Part shown: piece after piece, positions 17,377 through 27,747 of the stretch
Numbering within the stretch: position 1 is the first letter of the stretch
Layout: every line of letters begins with the position of its first letter
From: Oscillospiraceae bacterium
Lineage (GTDB): Bacteria > Bacillota > Clostridia > Oscillospirales > Acutalibacteraceae
Reading direction: 5' to 3'
Length of the DNA: 64,000 nt
Assembly (NCBI GenBank): GCA_031256825.1
Contig: JAIRPV010000027.1
Location: 1 to 64,000, forward strand
Program-made: the position numbers and the translations under genes
Notes under the pieces: model-generated
What the model was told of the DNA's origin: nothing
Databases searched by the model: none
The model's input: the letters and a program-made list of their open reading frames with translations, nothing else

Positions 17377-18792
17377 TTACACTCGGAAGTCCCGTTCCCC
17401 CGCGCGAATTTGCTCCAGATGCCGGGACGCAAGTTCCCTCATTTTGCTGTTCGGAATTTGCTCCAATTCCGACAAAATCAGCGCTTCGCCAAGCTCCCGC
17501 GTTGGCGCGGCAGCGTAATCCATCAAAAACTCCTGTAGCGTCATCAGCGCGTTCGGTTGGCAGCAATTTTGGATTTGCCCGGTCTTGCACAGCTGCATAA
17601 ACCGGTCGCCCGTGCGGCCCTCGCGGTAGCAAGCGGTGCAAAAACTGGGAATATATCCCAATTCCATCAGCCACCGCACCACTTCGTCGAGCGTGCGGTT
17701 GTCGCTCACGTCGAATTGCTGCGTGTCCGTGGGCCGCTCCGCCGCCGCATATCCTCCAACGCTGGTGCGACTCGCCCCGCTGAGCTGAGAAATTCCCAGT
17801 TCCAGGGATTTTTCGCGCACCGATTGACTTTCGCGCGTTGATATGATCATCCCCGTGTAGGGCACCGCCAGGCGGATACAGGCGATCAGCTTCAGGAATG
17901 TGTCGTCCGAAATTCCGTTTGAGAAATTTGAGGGGTCAACGCCATCTGCCGCTTTAATGCGCGGAACACTGATGGTGTGCGGCCCCACGCCGAAGACGGC
18001 CTCCAGATGCTCCGCGTGCATCAGCAGCCCCGCGAATTCGTAGCGATACCGCTCCAGCCCGAAGAGCACCCCCAGCCCCACGTCGTCAATTCCGCCCAGC
18101 ATCGCGCGGTCCATCGCCTCGGTATGCCAGGCGTAGTCGTGCTTTGGCCCGGTAGGGTGCAAAAGCGCGTAGCTTTCCTGATGATAGGTTTCCTGGAATA
18201 AAATGTATGTCCCAATGCCTGCATCTCGCAACATTCGATAATGTTCGACAGTAGTCGCCGCAATATTCACATTAACACGCCGGATTGCGCCGTTTTTGTG
18301 CTGAATCCCATAGATGGTTCCGATGCTTTCCAGAATATATTCGATTGGATTTTGTGACGGATGTTCTCCCGCCTCTAGCGCCAAACGCTTATGGCCCATG
18401 TCCTGCAAGGCGATGACTTCCCGCGCAATTTCTTCCTGCGTGAGCTTTTTGCGCGGAATATGTCGATTTTGCTGATGATAGGGGCAATAAACGCAGCCAT
18501 TGACGCAATAATTCGACAAATAAAGCGGCGCAAACAGCACAATTCGCTTTCCATAAAAATCCAGCTTCATTTGCCGGGCCAGCGCAAACAGCTCCTGATT
18601 TTTTTCGGGGAGATTGCAGGCCAGCAAAACGGAGGCTTCCCGGTGGGTCAGGCCGTGCCGCTCCCGCGCTTTTGCAAGTATACTGTCGATTAAGCGAGCA
18701 TTCGCGCGATTTTCGTCGGCATAGCGCAGCGTATCTAAGATTTCGTCGTGGCAGATAAATTCCCCGGCCTTTGATGATTTCGCGTCATACAT
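17377..18792 (-). CDS. hydG: [FeFe] hydrogenase maturation radical SAM protein HydG
   Basis: NYCVNGCVYCPYHQQNRHIPRKKLTQEEI; C-terminal CTACYREGRTGDRFMQLCKTGQIQNCCQPNALMTLQEFLMDYA. Confidence 0.93.
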   Translation of the reverse strand: MYDAKSSKAGEFICHDEILDTLRYADENRANARLIDSILAKARERHGLTHREASVLLACNLPEKNQELFALARQMKLDFYGKRIVLFAPLYLSNYCVNGCVYCPYHQQNRHIPRKKLTQEEIAREVIALQDMGHKRLALEAGEHPSQNPIEYILESIGTIYGIQHKNGAIRRVNVNIAATTVEHYRMLRDAGIGTYILFQETYHQESYALLHPTGPKHDYAWHTEAMDRAMLGGIDDVGLGVLFGLERYRYEFAGLLMHAEHLEAVFGVGPHTISVPRIKAADGVDPSNFSNGISDDTFLKLIACIRLAVPYTGMIISTRESQSVREKSLELGISQLSGASRTSVGGYAAAERPTDTQQFDVSDNRTLDEVVRWLMELGYIPSFCTACYREGRTGDRFMQLCKTGQIQNCCQPNALMTLQEFLMDYAAAPTRELGEALILSELEQIPNSKMRELASRHLEQIRAGERDFRV

Positions 18793-18819
18793 AGCAACCG
18801 TTCCCCTTTTTTCGCATAG

Positions 18820-19854
18820 TCAGCGCGCCGGATCGCCGCGGCTGGTCACAATAGAGCAGCCCACGCTTTCCACGCGCCGTTGCAGGCAATTCCGGCATTC
18901 GGCGGCCTCTTCGCCCGTGCAGATTTTCCCGTCATAAAGCATATATTTTTTTCGCACGGCAACCGGCGAAAGGTTCGGCATGATCACATTTGCCCCGGCC
19001 AGCAGCCCTTTTTCCCGCCCCAGCGGGCTTGCCGTGCCGAGCGCCGTTGTGGCGGGCAGCAGCACGCGCGGCAGCAGCAGCCGAATGATCCCCAGCAGGA
19101 ACAGCGTCGTCTCAACGGATCCGGCCCGCTCGTTGGCGAACGGCGTTTCTTTGTGCGGCAAAAACGGCCCAATGCCAACCATATCCGGCTGAAATTCAGC
19201 GAGGAACGCCAGGTCGTCGAGAAGGCAATCGATGGTTTGCCCGGGCGAACCCACCATGAACCCGCAGCCCACCTGATACCCAATGTCCCGCAGATCCCTC
19301 AGGCATTCCACCCGGCTGCTCAGCCGCAGTTCCGGCGGATGCAAGCGCGCGTAATGCGCGGCGTTCGCGGTTTCGTGCCGCAGCAGATACCTGTCCGCGC
19401 CGGCGTCAAACAGCGCTTGCAGGCTCTCGCGGCTCCGCTCGCCGAGGGAAAGCGTGATCGCGCAATCCGGATAGGTTTGCCGGATTTCCAGCACGATCGC
19501 GGCCATGCGCGCGTCGTGATAATAGGGGTCTTCGCCGCTTTGCAGCACGAATGTCCGAAAGCCAAGCGCATAGCCCTGCGCGCAGCAATCCAAAATTTCA
19601 GCCTGCGAAAGCCGATAGCGGGCCGCGTTGGCATTGCTCCGCCGCAATCCGCAGTAGTAACAGTCGTTTTTGCAATGGGAGCTGAACTCGATCAACCCCC
19701 GCAGATAGACCGCTTTCCCATAAACGCGCTCCCGCGCGGCTCGCGCTTTATAAAATAGATAGGCGCTGTCTTCATCGCTGTGATGTGACAAAAGCTCCCG
19801 CAGTTCCTCGCGCGGCAGCGCGGCAAGCCCATCGATCCGGTCGCGATTCGTCAT
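18820..19854 (-). CDS. hydE: [FeFe] hydrogenase maturation radical SAM protein HydE
   Basis: LIEFSSHCKNDCYYCGLRRSN; LRHETAN; GFMVGSPGQT; start overlaps the stop of the upstream flavoprotein gene. Confidence 0.92.
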   Translation of the reverse strand: MTNRDRIDGLAALPREELRELLSHHSDEDSAYLFYKARAARERVYGKAVYLRGLIEFSSHCKNDCYYCGLRRSNANAARYRLSQAEILDCCAQGYALGFRTFVLQSGEDPYYHDARMAAIVLEIRQTYPDCAITLSLGERSRESLQALFDAGADRYLLRHETANAAHYARLHPPELRLSSRVECLRDLRDIGYQVGCGFMVGSPGQTIDCLLDDLAFLAEFQPDMVGIGPFLPHKETPFANERAGSVETTLFLLGIIRLLLPRVLLPATTALGTASPLGREKGLLAGANVIMPNLSPVAVRKKYMLYDGKICTGEEAAECRNCLQRRVESVGCSIVTSRGDPAR

Positions 19855-21071
19855 AATAACGCCCTCGCGAACCGCGTCCCCAATGCCGCCGCGCGCGACA
19901 AATCCTCTTCCGTTGGAACAAAATTCACAAGGAACGGCGCTTCGAACAGGCGGCATTTCAGTTGCTCCAAGCGCTGCGCAAGGTTGCCGCAGGCCTCGCC
20001 GGACCAGCCATAGGAGCCAAAGAGGGCGCAGGGCCGCTTCGGGCTGTTCACTGCGTCGAACTGCGAAAGCAGTTGCCATAGGGGCGGCACGGCGTCGCGG
20101 TTGATGGTTGGCGAACCCAGCAAAAACGCGTCGCATTCATTGAGCAACGCCCACGCCGCCGCGTATTCCCCCGTTCGCGCATCCAGTTTCACCAAATCGC
20201 ATGCAGCATCGGGAAGAATCTCCACAATTCCGGCGCGCATGGCCGCCGCTATTTGCTCGGTATTGCCGTAGGCGGAGCTGTAAAAGATCGGCACGGATAA
20301 GGGTTGGCGGGCTTCCGTTCGCGCCCAGGCTGCGTATTGCGCCAACGCGTTCGCCAGTCTTGCGCCGCGCGTCAGCACCGGCCCGTGGCTGGGGCAAACG
20401 AGTTGCAGCGGCAGGCCCTCCAGTTTGTTGAGACCCTTCACAACAAAGGGCCGAAACGGCCCAAAAATGCAGTCAAAATATTGCCGCAGCGCCAATTCGT
20501 AGTCGGCGGGATAACCAATGCGCGTATCCAGGATGCCGGGTTCGCAATAGTGGCAGCCGAACACATCGCAAGAAAACAGCGCCTGCTCTTCCGGCACATA
20601 GGTCATCATCGTATCAGGCCAATGCAGGAATGGCGCGACAATGAATTGCAGCGACACATCGCCGAGCGAAAGGCAGCCGCCGTCTTTTATGATTTGCAGC
20701 GGCAAATCGCCGCGATTGATGATTTGCCTGAGATTTTTTGCGGCAACGGCATTTGTCACAATGGTCAGGCCGGGGTAAGCCTCCAGCAGATCGCCAATGG
20801 CTCCGCTGTGATCCGGCTCGGTGTGGTTGACCACCAGATAGTCCGGCGCCGCGCCGCCCAGCGCCGCGCGCAGTTCCTCGCGATACACCGCGCTGAAGTG
20901 GTGGTGCGATGCGTCGACGATCGCCACCTTTTCGCTGCCGCGTATCACATAGGAATTGTAACTTGTTCCATATTCCGTGCGCATAATGACGTCGAACACG
21001 CGCATGTTGGGGTTCATTATTCCGCAATAGAAAATACGATCGGAAATCTGTTTCAAATGGGACACCTCCAT
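19851..21071 (-). CDS. FprA family A-type flavoprotein (metallo-beta-lactamase-fold plus flavodoxin)
   Basis: VVNHTEPDHSGAIGDLLEAYPG; FLHWPDTMMTYVPEEQALFSCDVFG; C-terminal flavodoxin IFYSSAYGNTEQIA. Confidence 0.92.
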   Translation of the reverse strand: MEVSHLKQISDRIFYCGIMNPNMRVFDVIMRTEYGTSYNSYVIRGSEKVAIVDASHHHFSAVYREELRAALGGAAPDYLVVNHTEPDHSGAIGDLLEAYPGLTIVTNAVAAKNLRQIINRGDLPLQIIKDGGCLSLGDVSLQFIVAPFLHWPDTMMTYVPEEQALFSCDVFGCHYCEPGILDTRIGYPADYELALRQYFDCIFGPFRPFVVKGLNKLEGLPLQLVCPSHGPVLTRGARLANALAQYAAWARTEARQPLSVPIFYSSAYGNTEQIAAAMRAGIVEILPDAACDLVKLDARTGEYAAAWALLNECDAFLLGSPTINRDAVPPLWQLLSQFDAVNSPKRPCALFGSYGWSGEACGNLAQRLEQLKCRLFEAPFLVNFVPTEEDLSRAAALGTRFARALL

Positions 21072-21107
21072 AGCGATTATACCATAAACCGGCGGAGAAT
21101 GCAAGCT

Positions 21108-22535
21108 CTATTTTTGTAAATAATCGTCGATTTCCGCCGCCGCCTGCCGTCCCGCGCCCATCGCCAGGATGACCGTGGCCGCGCCTGTGACAATATCCCC
21201 CCCGGCAAAGACCCCGTCGCGCATGGTTTGCAGGCTGTTTTCCCGCACGAGCAAGCAATTGTGGCGGTTTGTCTCCAGCCCCGCCGTGCCCTCTTCCACC
21301 AATGTGTTGGGCTTGTTGCCGATGGCCACGATAACCGTGTCCAGTTCCATCACAAAATTGGTCCCCGGCAACTCGCTCACGCGCCGCCGCCCGTCCGCGC
21401 CCGGCTCCCCCAGCTGCATTTGCACGCATTCCAGCCCGCAAACGTGACGGTTTTCGTCGCCCAGTACACGCACGGGCGCGGTGAGCAAAACGAACCGCAC
21501 GCCTTCTTCGGCGGCGTGGTGAATTTCTTCCCGCCGTGCGGGCATTTCCGCTTCCGTGCGCCGGTAGACGATGCTGACCTCCCGCGCGCCCAGCCGCAGC
21601 GCGCACCGCGCCGCATCCATGGCAACATTGCCGCCGCCCACGACGGCGACTTTTTTGCTCTGAATCGTTGGCGTGTCATAGGCGGGATCAAAGGCTCGCA
21701 TGAGGTTTGCGCGCGTTAAATATTCGTTTGCGGAATAAACGCCATTGTAATTTTCGCCCGGGATATTCATAAAGTTGGGCAGCCCCGCGCCGGAGCCGAT
21801 GAAGACCGCCGAAAATTCGCCCAAAAGCTCCTCCACCGTGATGGTTTTCCCGATGACGGCGTTCAGTTCGAAGGCGACGCCCTGCCGCCGCAGCCCCTCG
21901 ATTTCGGCGGCGACAATGCGCTTTGGCAAACGAAATTCCGGGATTCCGTAAACCAGAACGCCGCCGGGCTTATGTAGCGCTTCAAAAATGGTCACCTGAT
22001 ATCCGCGCCGCGCCAGTTCGCCCGCGCAGCTCAGCCCCGCCGGGCCCGCGCCGATCACGGCGACGCGCAGCGCTTCGCCCGCCCGTTTTTGAGGAGGTTC
22101 CGCAGGCCGGGGGTTCGATGGCTGCCCTTGCGAGGGCGCGCTTTTTTCGGAACATTTCGCTTCCAGCGCCCAATCCGCGGCAAACCGTTCCACGCGGCCA
22201 ATGCCGACCGCTTCCCCTTTTTTGCCGCGCACGCAAAGCTGTTCGCACTGCGATTCCTGCGGGCAAACGCGCCCGCAAACCGCGGGCAGGGCGTTGGTTT
22301 GCCGGATCACCCCGTAAGCGCCGGCGAAATCGCCTGCGGCGGCGGCGGCCAGAAAGGCGGGGATGTCCACGTTCACAGGGCAGCCGCCCACGCAGGGCCG
22401 CGTTTTGCAGCCAAGGCAGCGCCCGGCTTCGGCCATGGCCTGTTTAGGCGAATAGCCCAGCGCTACCTCGCCGAAATTCTTTGCTCGCGCCCGGGGTTCC
22501 TGTTCGGGCATAGGGGTTTTGGTCAACGATACATT
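21108..22535 (-). CDS. NfnB/GltD-like NADPH oxidoreductase subunit; exact start uncertain
   Basis: CLGCKTRPCVGGCPVNVDIPAFL...; CGRVCPQESQCE; AVIGAGPAGLSCAGELARRG; VVGGGNVAMDAAR; adjacent to NfnA-like gene. Confidence 0.88.
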   Translation of the reverse strand, partial: NVSLTKTPMPEQEPRARAKNFGEVALGYSPKQAMAEAGRCLGCKTRPCVGGCPVNVDIPAFLAAAAAGDFAGAYGVIRQTNALPAVCGRVCPQESQCEQLCVRGKKGEAVGIGRVERFAADWALEAKCSEKSAPSQGQPSNPRPAEPPQKRAGEALRVAVIGAGPAGLSCAGELARRGYQVTIFEALHKPGGVLVYGIPEFRLPKRIVAAEIEGLRRQGVAFELNAVIGKTITVEELLGEFSAVFIGSGAGLPNFMNIPGENYNGVYSANEYLTRANLMRAFDPAYDTPTIQSKKVAVVGGGNVAMDAARCALRLGAREVSIVYRRTEAEMPARREEIHHAAEEGVRFVLLTAPVRVLGDENRHVCGLECVQMQLGEPGADGRRRVSELPGTNFVMELDTVIVAIGNKPNTLVEEGTAGLETNRHNCLLVRENSLQTMRDGVFAGGDIVTGAATVILAMGAGRQAAAEIDDYLQK

Positions 22536-22646
22536 TGGCATAGGCCACCTCACACATCAAAATCAAACAGGATATGGTCAGGCATTTTTCTCAGATAGCA
22601 ATATGGCTTGATCGCCTCCGGCGGCAGGATCGGGCGGCGCGGCTGC

Positions 22647-23486
22647 TCAGCGGCGTTCTTCTTTTGCGCTCTGGAACAAGCGGCAGGCCTCCTGTTCGCA
22701 GGCCCGGTAGGCTCCGTTGCGGCCGCGCAGTTCGTCGAAATCCACCAAATGCCCGTCGAAATCCGGGCCGTCAACGCAGGCGAATTTCACTTGCCCGCCC
22801 ACTGTAACGCGGCAGCCGCCGCACATGCCCGTGCCGTCGACCATGATGGGGTTCAGGCTAACGATGGTCTTCAGGCCCCAAGGGCGCGTGAGTTCCGCCA
22901 CGGCGCGCATCATGGGGATAGGCCCGATGGCGACGCACAAATCAAAGCGCGCGCCGCTTTCGTGCAGCGCCTGGAGGGCGTTGGTGACAAAGCCCGGCCG
23001 CCCGTTTGAGCCGTCGTCGGTCATGATCAGCAGTTCATCCGAGACCGCGTGCATTTCGTTTTCCAGCATGATTAGCTCGGCGCTGCGGAACCCCGCGACC
23101 ATGGTGACGCGCGCGCCGCCGGCGTGCAGGGCTTTTGCGCTGGGGTAGGCGATGGCGCAGCCCGCGCCGCCGCCCACAACAACCGCGTTCTGGTAGCCTT
23201 CCAGCTCCGTTGGCTTCCCGAGCGGCCCCGCAAAATCGGCAATGGCGTCGCCCGCTTGCAGGGTATCCATGAGCATGGTGGTTTTGCCAACGGTCTGGTA
23301 GATGATATCGATCCAGCCCGCTTCGCGGCTGTAATCGGCGATGGTGAACGGCACGCGCTCCCCCGTTTCGTTCACGCGCAGGATAACAAACTGCCCTGCC
23401 AGCGCTTTTTTTGCCACAAGGGGGGCCTGCACCCGCAAGCGGGTCATCTGCGGGTTGAGAACTTGCTTTTCTATTATATTATACAT
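22647..23486 (-). CDS. NfnA-like ferredoxin-NADP reductase / sulfide dehydrogenase FAD-NAD-binding subunit
   Basis: FVILRVNETGERVPFTIAD; VVGGGAGCAIAYPSAKALH; C-terminal MCGGCRVTVGGQVKFACVDGPDFDGHLVDFDEL. Confidence 0.9.
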   Translation of the reverse strand: MYNIIEKQVLNPQMTRLRVQAPLVAKKALAGQFVILRVNETGERVPFTIADYSREAGWIDIIYQTVGKTTMLMDTLQAGDAIADFAGPLGKPTELEGYQNAVVVGGGAGCAIAYPSAKALHAGGARVTMVAGFRSAELIMLENEMHAVSDELLIMTDDGSNGRPGFVTNALQALHESGARFDLCVAIGPIPMMRAVAELTRPWGLKTIVSLNPIMVDGTGMCGGCRVTVGGQVKFACVDGPDFDGHLVDFDELRGRNGAYRACEQEACRLFQSAKEERR

Positions 23487-23549
23487 GGCGGTGTTCCTCC
23501 TCTTGATCAAAATGCAATGGGGCTTTGCGCTTTTTTGATGACCAATGTT

Positions 23550-23970
23550 CCCGCTCTTGCGGTGGCAATTTGCCACAGGATTTTGTGCTGTTATGCCACA
23601 CTTTTGGCGCAAGTTGCAAGATTCCGAAATTTCGGAATACTGGATTTTGGGGCTGCAAAGGGGCCAAAAAACGGTTCGCCATTCCGAAATTTCGAACTAT
23701 CGTAAAAAAGCGCTGCGAAAGGTTCGCCGCGATCCCGCTCTTGCGGTGGCAATTTGCCACGTGATATTGTGCTGTTATGCCACGCTTTTGGCGCAAGTTG
23801 CAAGATTCCGAAATTTCGGAATACTGGATTTTGGGGTTGCGGAGGGGGTAAAAAACGGTTCGCCATTCCGAAATTTCGAACTATCGTAAAAAAGCGCCGC
23901 GAAAGGTTCGCCGCGATCCCGCTCTTGCGGTGGCAATTTGCCACGTGATTTTGTGCTGTTATGCCACACC
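23550..23970. repeat. 184-bp direct tandem repeat, about 2.3 copies
   Basis: cccgctcttgcggtggcaatttgccac starts at 23550, 23734 and 23918 (period 184); near-identical units each containing TTCCGAAATTTCGGAA and GTGGCAA-T-TTGCCAC. Confidence 0.95.
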
Positions 23971-24094
23971 TGCGGTGAGCAGTTCGTCGTCGGCTGCTGC
24001 TTCGCAAACTCATATCTCGCCACAGGCGATACGCTATTATACCATAACATGGCCGCAAAATCAACCCCGGCGCAGGGCGATCAAAAAATTCTTC

Positions 24095-24123
24095 TTGCAT
24101 TTTCCACTGAAGTGTGTTATAAT
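24095..24123 (+). promoter_or_regulatory. SigA-type promoter upstream of GH95 gene
   Basis: TTGCAT-17 nt-TATAAT. Confidence 0.5.
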
Positions 24124-24168
24124 TGTGCTCAAATCGTTTAGTCGCGCAAAGAAAGGAAGGATTTTCCT

Positions 24169-26661
24169 ATGAGAAAACGCATATGCGTGAGCCTGCTGCT
24201 CTGTGCGGCCATCGCCGGGGGCGTTGCCCTGCCGGCCGCCGCAGCTGACACGGCCCACAACGCCCTTACTCTCTGGTATACTTCCCCTGCGGCGGAAGGC
24301 CACAGCGGCTGGGAAGCCCAGGCGCTGCCCATTGGCAACGGCAAATTGGGCGCAAAAATTTTTGGCGGCGCCGCGAAAGAACACCTGCAATTCAATGAAA
24401 AGACCCTCTGGTCGGGCGGCCCCGGCGTAGCGGGCAACACCGGCGGCAACACCGACCCCGAGGCCTGGAAAGTCCGCGCCGAGATTCAACAGCTGCTGGC
24501 CGACGGCAAGCTCAAGGAAGCCACGGCGAAAATGACCGCTCTGCAAGGCAACGAAAAGGGCCTGGGCAGCTACCAGAACTTTGGCGAAGTTTATATTGAA
24601 ACCGAAGGCGTTGGCTCTGTTGACCAATACGACCGCGCGCTCGACCTCGAAACCGCGCTGTCTACCGTTTCGTTCCGCTCCAACGGCGCCAACATCAAGC
24701 GCACTTACTTCGCCAGCTACCCCGACAATGTTGTGGTGACAAAGATCACGTCGGATCAACCCCTGAATTTGAACATCAGCATGGCTTCCGCCCAGAAGGG
24801 CGACGTTACTTCCGCGGGCGGCACCATCCGCATGACCGGCACGGTGCAGCAAACCAAAAGCGACGGCAACCCCGGCGAAAACGCCAACAACCTTCAGTAT
24901 GCCGCCGTTTTGCTGGCTTACCCCGACGGCGGTTCTGTTACGGCGGCGGATGGCGGGCTGCGGATCAGCAACGCCACAGACGTGACCATTTACCTCAGCG
25001 CGGCAACGGATTATGCCGACAATTATCCCGTTTACCGCAGCGGCGTTGACGCTTCCCAGCTGCTCCAAAACGTGGAAGTTGCTGCGACCAGCGCCCTTTC
25101 CAAAGGCTACGACACGGTGCTGGCGGATCATCTGAGGGATTATCAGAACCTGTTCAACCGGGTGAAGCTGGATATTGGGCAATCGGCCCCGGGGGTTTCC
25201 ACGGACCTGCTGCTGAAAAATTATAAGTGGAACAAGAACCGCCCGGCGCTCGAGTCGCTTTATTTCCAGTACGGGCGCTATCTGCTGATTGCCTCCAGCC
25301 GCGCAGGCAGTTTGCCCGCCAACTTGCAGGGCATATGGAACGACCAGAACTACCCGGCCTGGCAGAGCGACTACCACTCCAATGTGAACCTGGAGATGAA
25401 CTATTGGCCGGCCTACACCACGAACCTTGCCGAAACCACGCCGCCCCTGCTGCGCTATGTCAACAGTCTGCGCGAACCCGGCCGCGTGACGGCCAACTAC
25501 TACGGCGGCGTTGGCGCGCTCAAAGCCGACGGCACGCCCGACACGGCGCAGGCCACCGGCTGGATGATTCATACCCAGAACAACCCCTTTGGCAACACCG
25601 GCCCCGGCAGCGAATGGGCCTGGGGATGGTCGCCCGCCGCGGGTGCCTGGCTGACCCAGAACACCTACGACGCGTTCGCTTTTTCGAAGGATTACGCCCT
25701 GCTGGCCAGCGACATCTACCCCGCCATGGAAGAGGCCGCCCTTTTGTGGAGCCAGATGCTCATCAAAGACGAAAAGACGGGCCGCCTTGTGTCGTCGCCC
25801 ACGTATTCCCCCGAGCATGGGCCGATCACGGCGGGCAACACCTATGAGCAGGAACTGATTTGGCAGCTCTATCAGAATGTGATAGAAGCGGCGCAGGCGT
25901 TGCAGGACAACGGCTACGGCAGCAGCGTGAACACCGCGCTGCTGGAGAAAATCAAAGAGCAGCTGCCGCAGCTGCAACCCATTCAGATTGGCTTCTGGGG
26001 CCAGATCAAAGAGTGGGCGGACGAGGATAAGTGGTTCCTCTTTGGGTTGCTGGACAAAAAAGTGGAATTCCGCCACCGTCATATGTCGCAGCTGCTGGGG
26101 TTGTATCCCGGCAACCATGTGACGCCCGAAGAGAAAAAATTCCAGCGCGCCGCGAAAATTTCGCTCCTGGTGCGCGGCGACGGCGGCACCGGCTGGAGCA
26201 AGGCCCAAAAGATTTGTGCGTGGGCGCGGCTCCAGAACGGCTCGCACAGCTACAAGATGCTCAAAGAGCTGCTCCAAAAGAGCACGCTGACGAACCTTTG
26301 GGATACCCACCCGCCCTTCCAGATTGACGGCAATTTCGGCGCGACGGCGGGGATTGCAGAAATGCTCCTCCAGAGCCACGCGGGCTATATTTCGCTGCTG
26401 CCCGCGCTTCCGTCCGCCTGGGCAAAGTCCGGTTCGGTGGAAGGCCTGCGCGCCAGGGGCGGGTTTGAACTGAGCTTCCGCTGGGCAAAGGGCAATGTGA
26501 CTGCCCTCACGGTGGCTTCCACGGCGGGCGGCGACTGCGTGCTGAAGCTCCCGGCTTCCCACACGGTGACGCTCAACGGCTACCCCATCCCGGCTTCTTA
26601 TGAAAACGGGCGGCTGACGTTCGCGACGCAGGCCGGCGCGGCATATGAAGTGAAATTCTGA
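24169..26661 (+). CDS. Secreted glycoside hydrolase family 95-like protein (alpha-L-fucosidase/galactosidase type)
   Basis: Signal peptide; [33 protein letters not shown]...[57 protein letters not shown]. Confidence 0.92.
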   Translation: MRKRICVSLLLCAAIAGGVALPAAAADTAHNALTLWYTSPAAEGHSGWEAQALPIGNGKLGAKIFGGAAKEHLQFNEKTLWSGGPGVAGNTGGNTDPEAWKVRAEIQQLLADGKLKEATAKMTALQGNEKGLGSYQNFGEVYIETEGVGSVDQYDRALDLETALSTVSFRSNGANIKRTYFASYPDNVVVTKITSDQPLNLNISMASAQKGDVTSAGGTIRMTGTVQQTKSDGNPGENANNLQYAAVLLAYPDGGSVTAADGGLRISNATDVTIYLSAATDYADNYPVYRSGVDASQLLQNVEVAATSALSKGYDTVLADHLRDYQNLFNRVKLDIGQSAPGVSTDLLLKNYKWNKNRPALESLYFQYGRYLLIASSRAGSLPANLQGIWNDQNYPAWQSDYHSNVNLEMNYWPAYTTNLAETTPPLLRYVNSLREPGRVTANYYGGVGALKADGTPDTAQATGWMIHTQNNPFGNTGPGSEWAWGWSPAAGAWLTQNTYDAFAFSKDYALLASDIYPAMEEAALLWSQMLIKDEKTGRLVSSPTYSPEHGPITAGNTYEQELIWQLYQNVIEAAQALQDNGYGSSVNTALLEKIKEQLPQLQPIQIGFWGQIKEWADEDKWFLFGLLDKKVEFRHRHMSQLLGLYPGNHVTPEEKKFQRAAKISLLVRGDGGTGWSKAQKICAWARLQNGSHSYKMLKELLQKSTLTNLWDTHPPFQIDGNFGATAGIAEMLLQSHAGYISLLPALPSAWAKSGSVEGLRARGGFELSFRWAKGNVTALTVASTAGGDCVLKLPASHTVTLNGYPIPASYENGRLTFATQAGAAYEVKF

Positions 26662-26678
26662 TTTTGCGCTATCTGAGA

Positions 26679-26730
26679 TAAAAAGCGGAACCGCTCGTTG
26701 ACGGAAGACAGGGCGGTTCGCTTTTTTATT
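26679..26730 (+). terminator. Intrinsic terminator
   Basis: aaaaagcggaaccgc...gcggttcgcttttttatt. Confidence 0.7.
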
Positions 26731-26789
26731 GATATTCCCCCGCAGTCCGCGCATACTACAACAGATATTATCAGCAGGGGGATGCGAAC

Positions 26790-27578
26790 TTGCAGGATCA
26801 TTTTACCAATAACAATGACTGGCTGCCCCCGGAAATTTCAACCGACCCGGAGCCGCCCTTCGGGCCGTTTGACCCATTCAACCCCACGGAGCCGCCCGGC
26901 GGCGGGGAAGGGGAGGGGAACAGCGAGCGCGAACGCGGCCGCCGCCCGGCGGAGGACGGCAGCGTGACGGTTGAGGGGCGGCGGGGGCTGATTCACTGCC
27001 TGACCGTTATCGGGCAGATTGAGGGGCACAGCGAGCTTTCGTCGGAGACGAAGAGCACCAAATATGAGCATGTGATTCCGCAGCTGGTGGCCATTGAAGA
27101 GAGCCGGGAGGTGCGCGGGCTGCTCATTATACTCAACACCGTTGGGGGCGACATTGAGGCGGGGCTTGCCCTGGCGGAACTCATCGCGGGCATGCGCACG
27201 CCCACGGTTTCGCTCGTTTTGGGCGGCGGGCACTCGATCGGCGTGCCGATGGCCGTTGCGGCGCGGCGCTCGTTCATTGCCCCTTCGGCGACGATGACCA
27301 TTCACCCGGTGCGCATGAACGGCCTGGTGCTGGGCGTGCCGCAGACGTTGTCGTATTTTGAGCAGATGCAAGAGCGCATTGTGCGCTTTGTGTCGCAACA
27401 CTCCCGTATCCCCGGCGACCGCTACCGCGCGCTGATGTTGGAAACCGGACAGCTGGCCATGGATTTTGGGACGGTGCTTTCGGGGGAGCAGGCCGTTAAG
27501 GAAGGGCTGATTGACGAGCTGGGGGGGCTTTCGCAGGCGATCGAAGCGCTGTATGGGCTGATTCCGGAGGAAGAATAG
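26790..27578 (+). CDS. ClpP-class / TepA-like serine protease
   Basis: [63 protein letters not shown]. Confidence 0.82.
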   Translation: MQDHFTNNNDWLPPEISTDPEPPFGPFDPFNPTEPPGGGEGEGNSERERGRRPAEDGSVTVEGRRGLIHCLTVIGQIEGHSELSSETKSTKYEHVIPQLVAIEESREVRGLLIILNTVGGDIEAGLALAELIAGMRTPTVSLVLGGGHSIGVPMAVAARRSFIAPSATMTIHPVRMNGLVLGVPQTLSYFEQMQERIVRFVSQHSRIPGDRYRALMLETGQLAMDFGTVLSGEQAVKEGLIDELGGLSQAIEALYGLIPEEE

Positions 27579-27602
27579 GACAAGTTGCACAAAACTTATT
27601 AA

Positions 27603-27632
27603 CAGCCATATATATATATATATATATGGCTG
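27603..27632. repeat. 30-bp perfect palindrome with (AT)n core
   Basis: CAGCCATATATATATATATATATATGGCTG. Confidence 0.9.
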
Positions 27633-27747
27633 AATTTTGTCTGATAAAGCAAGTATCGCTTGACTTTGCGCTGAAAATAGCGTATCATATGAAATAGGTA
27701 ATTGCCGCCAACGCAATTGCCAAAATTTAAGAGAAGGAGCAAATTAC

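Noticed and set aside
23479-24172. ORFs such as RRCGITAQNHVANCHRKSGIAANLSRRFF inside the tandem repeats
   Set aside because: They repeat only because the DNA repeats, and they occur on both strands in several frames without RBS support.
24061-26754. 897-aa minus-strand ORF opposite the GH95 gene
   Set aside because: Opposite strand codes a clear GH95 enzyme; the antisense product has no recognisable features.
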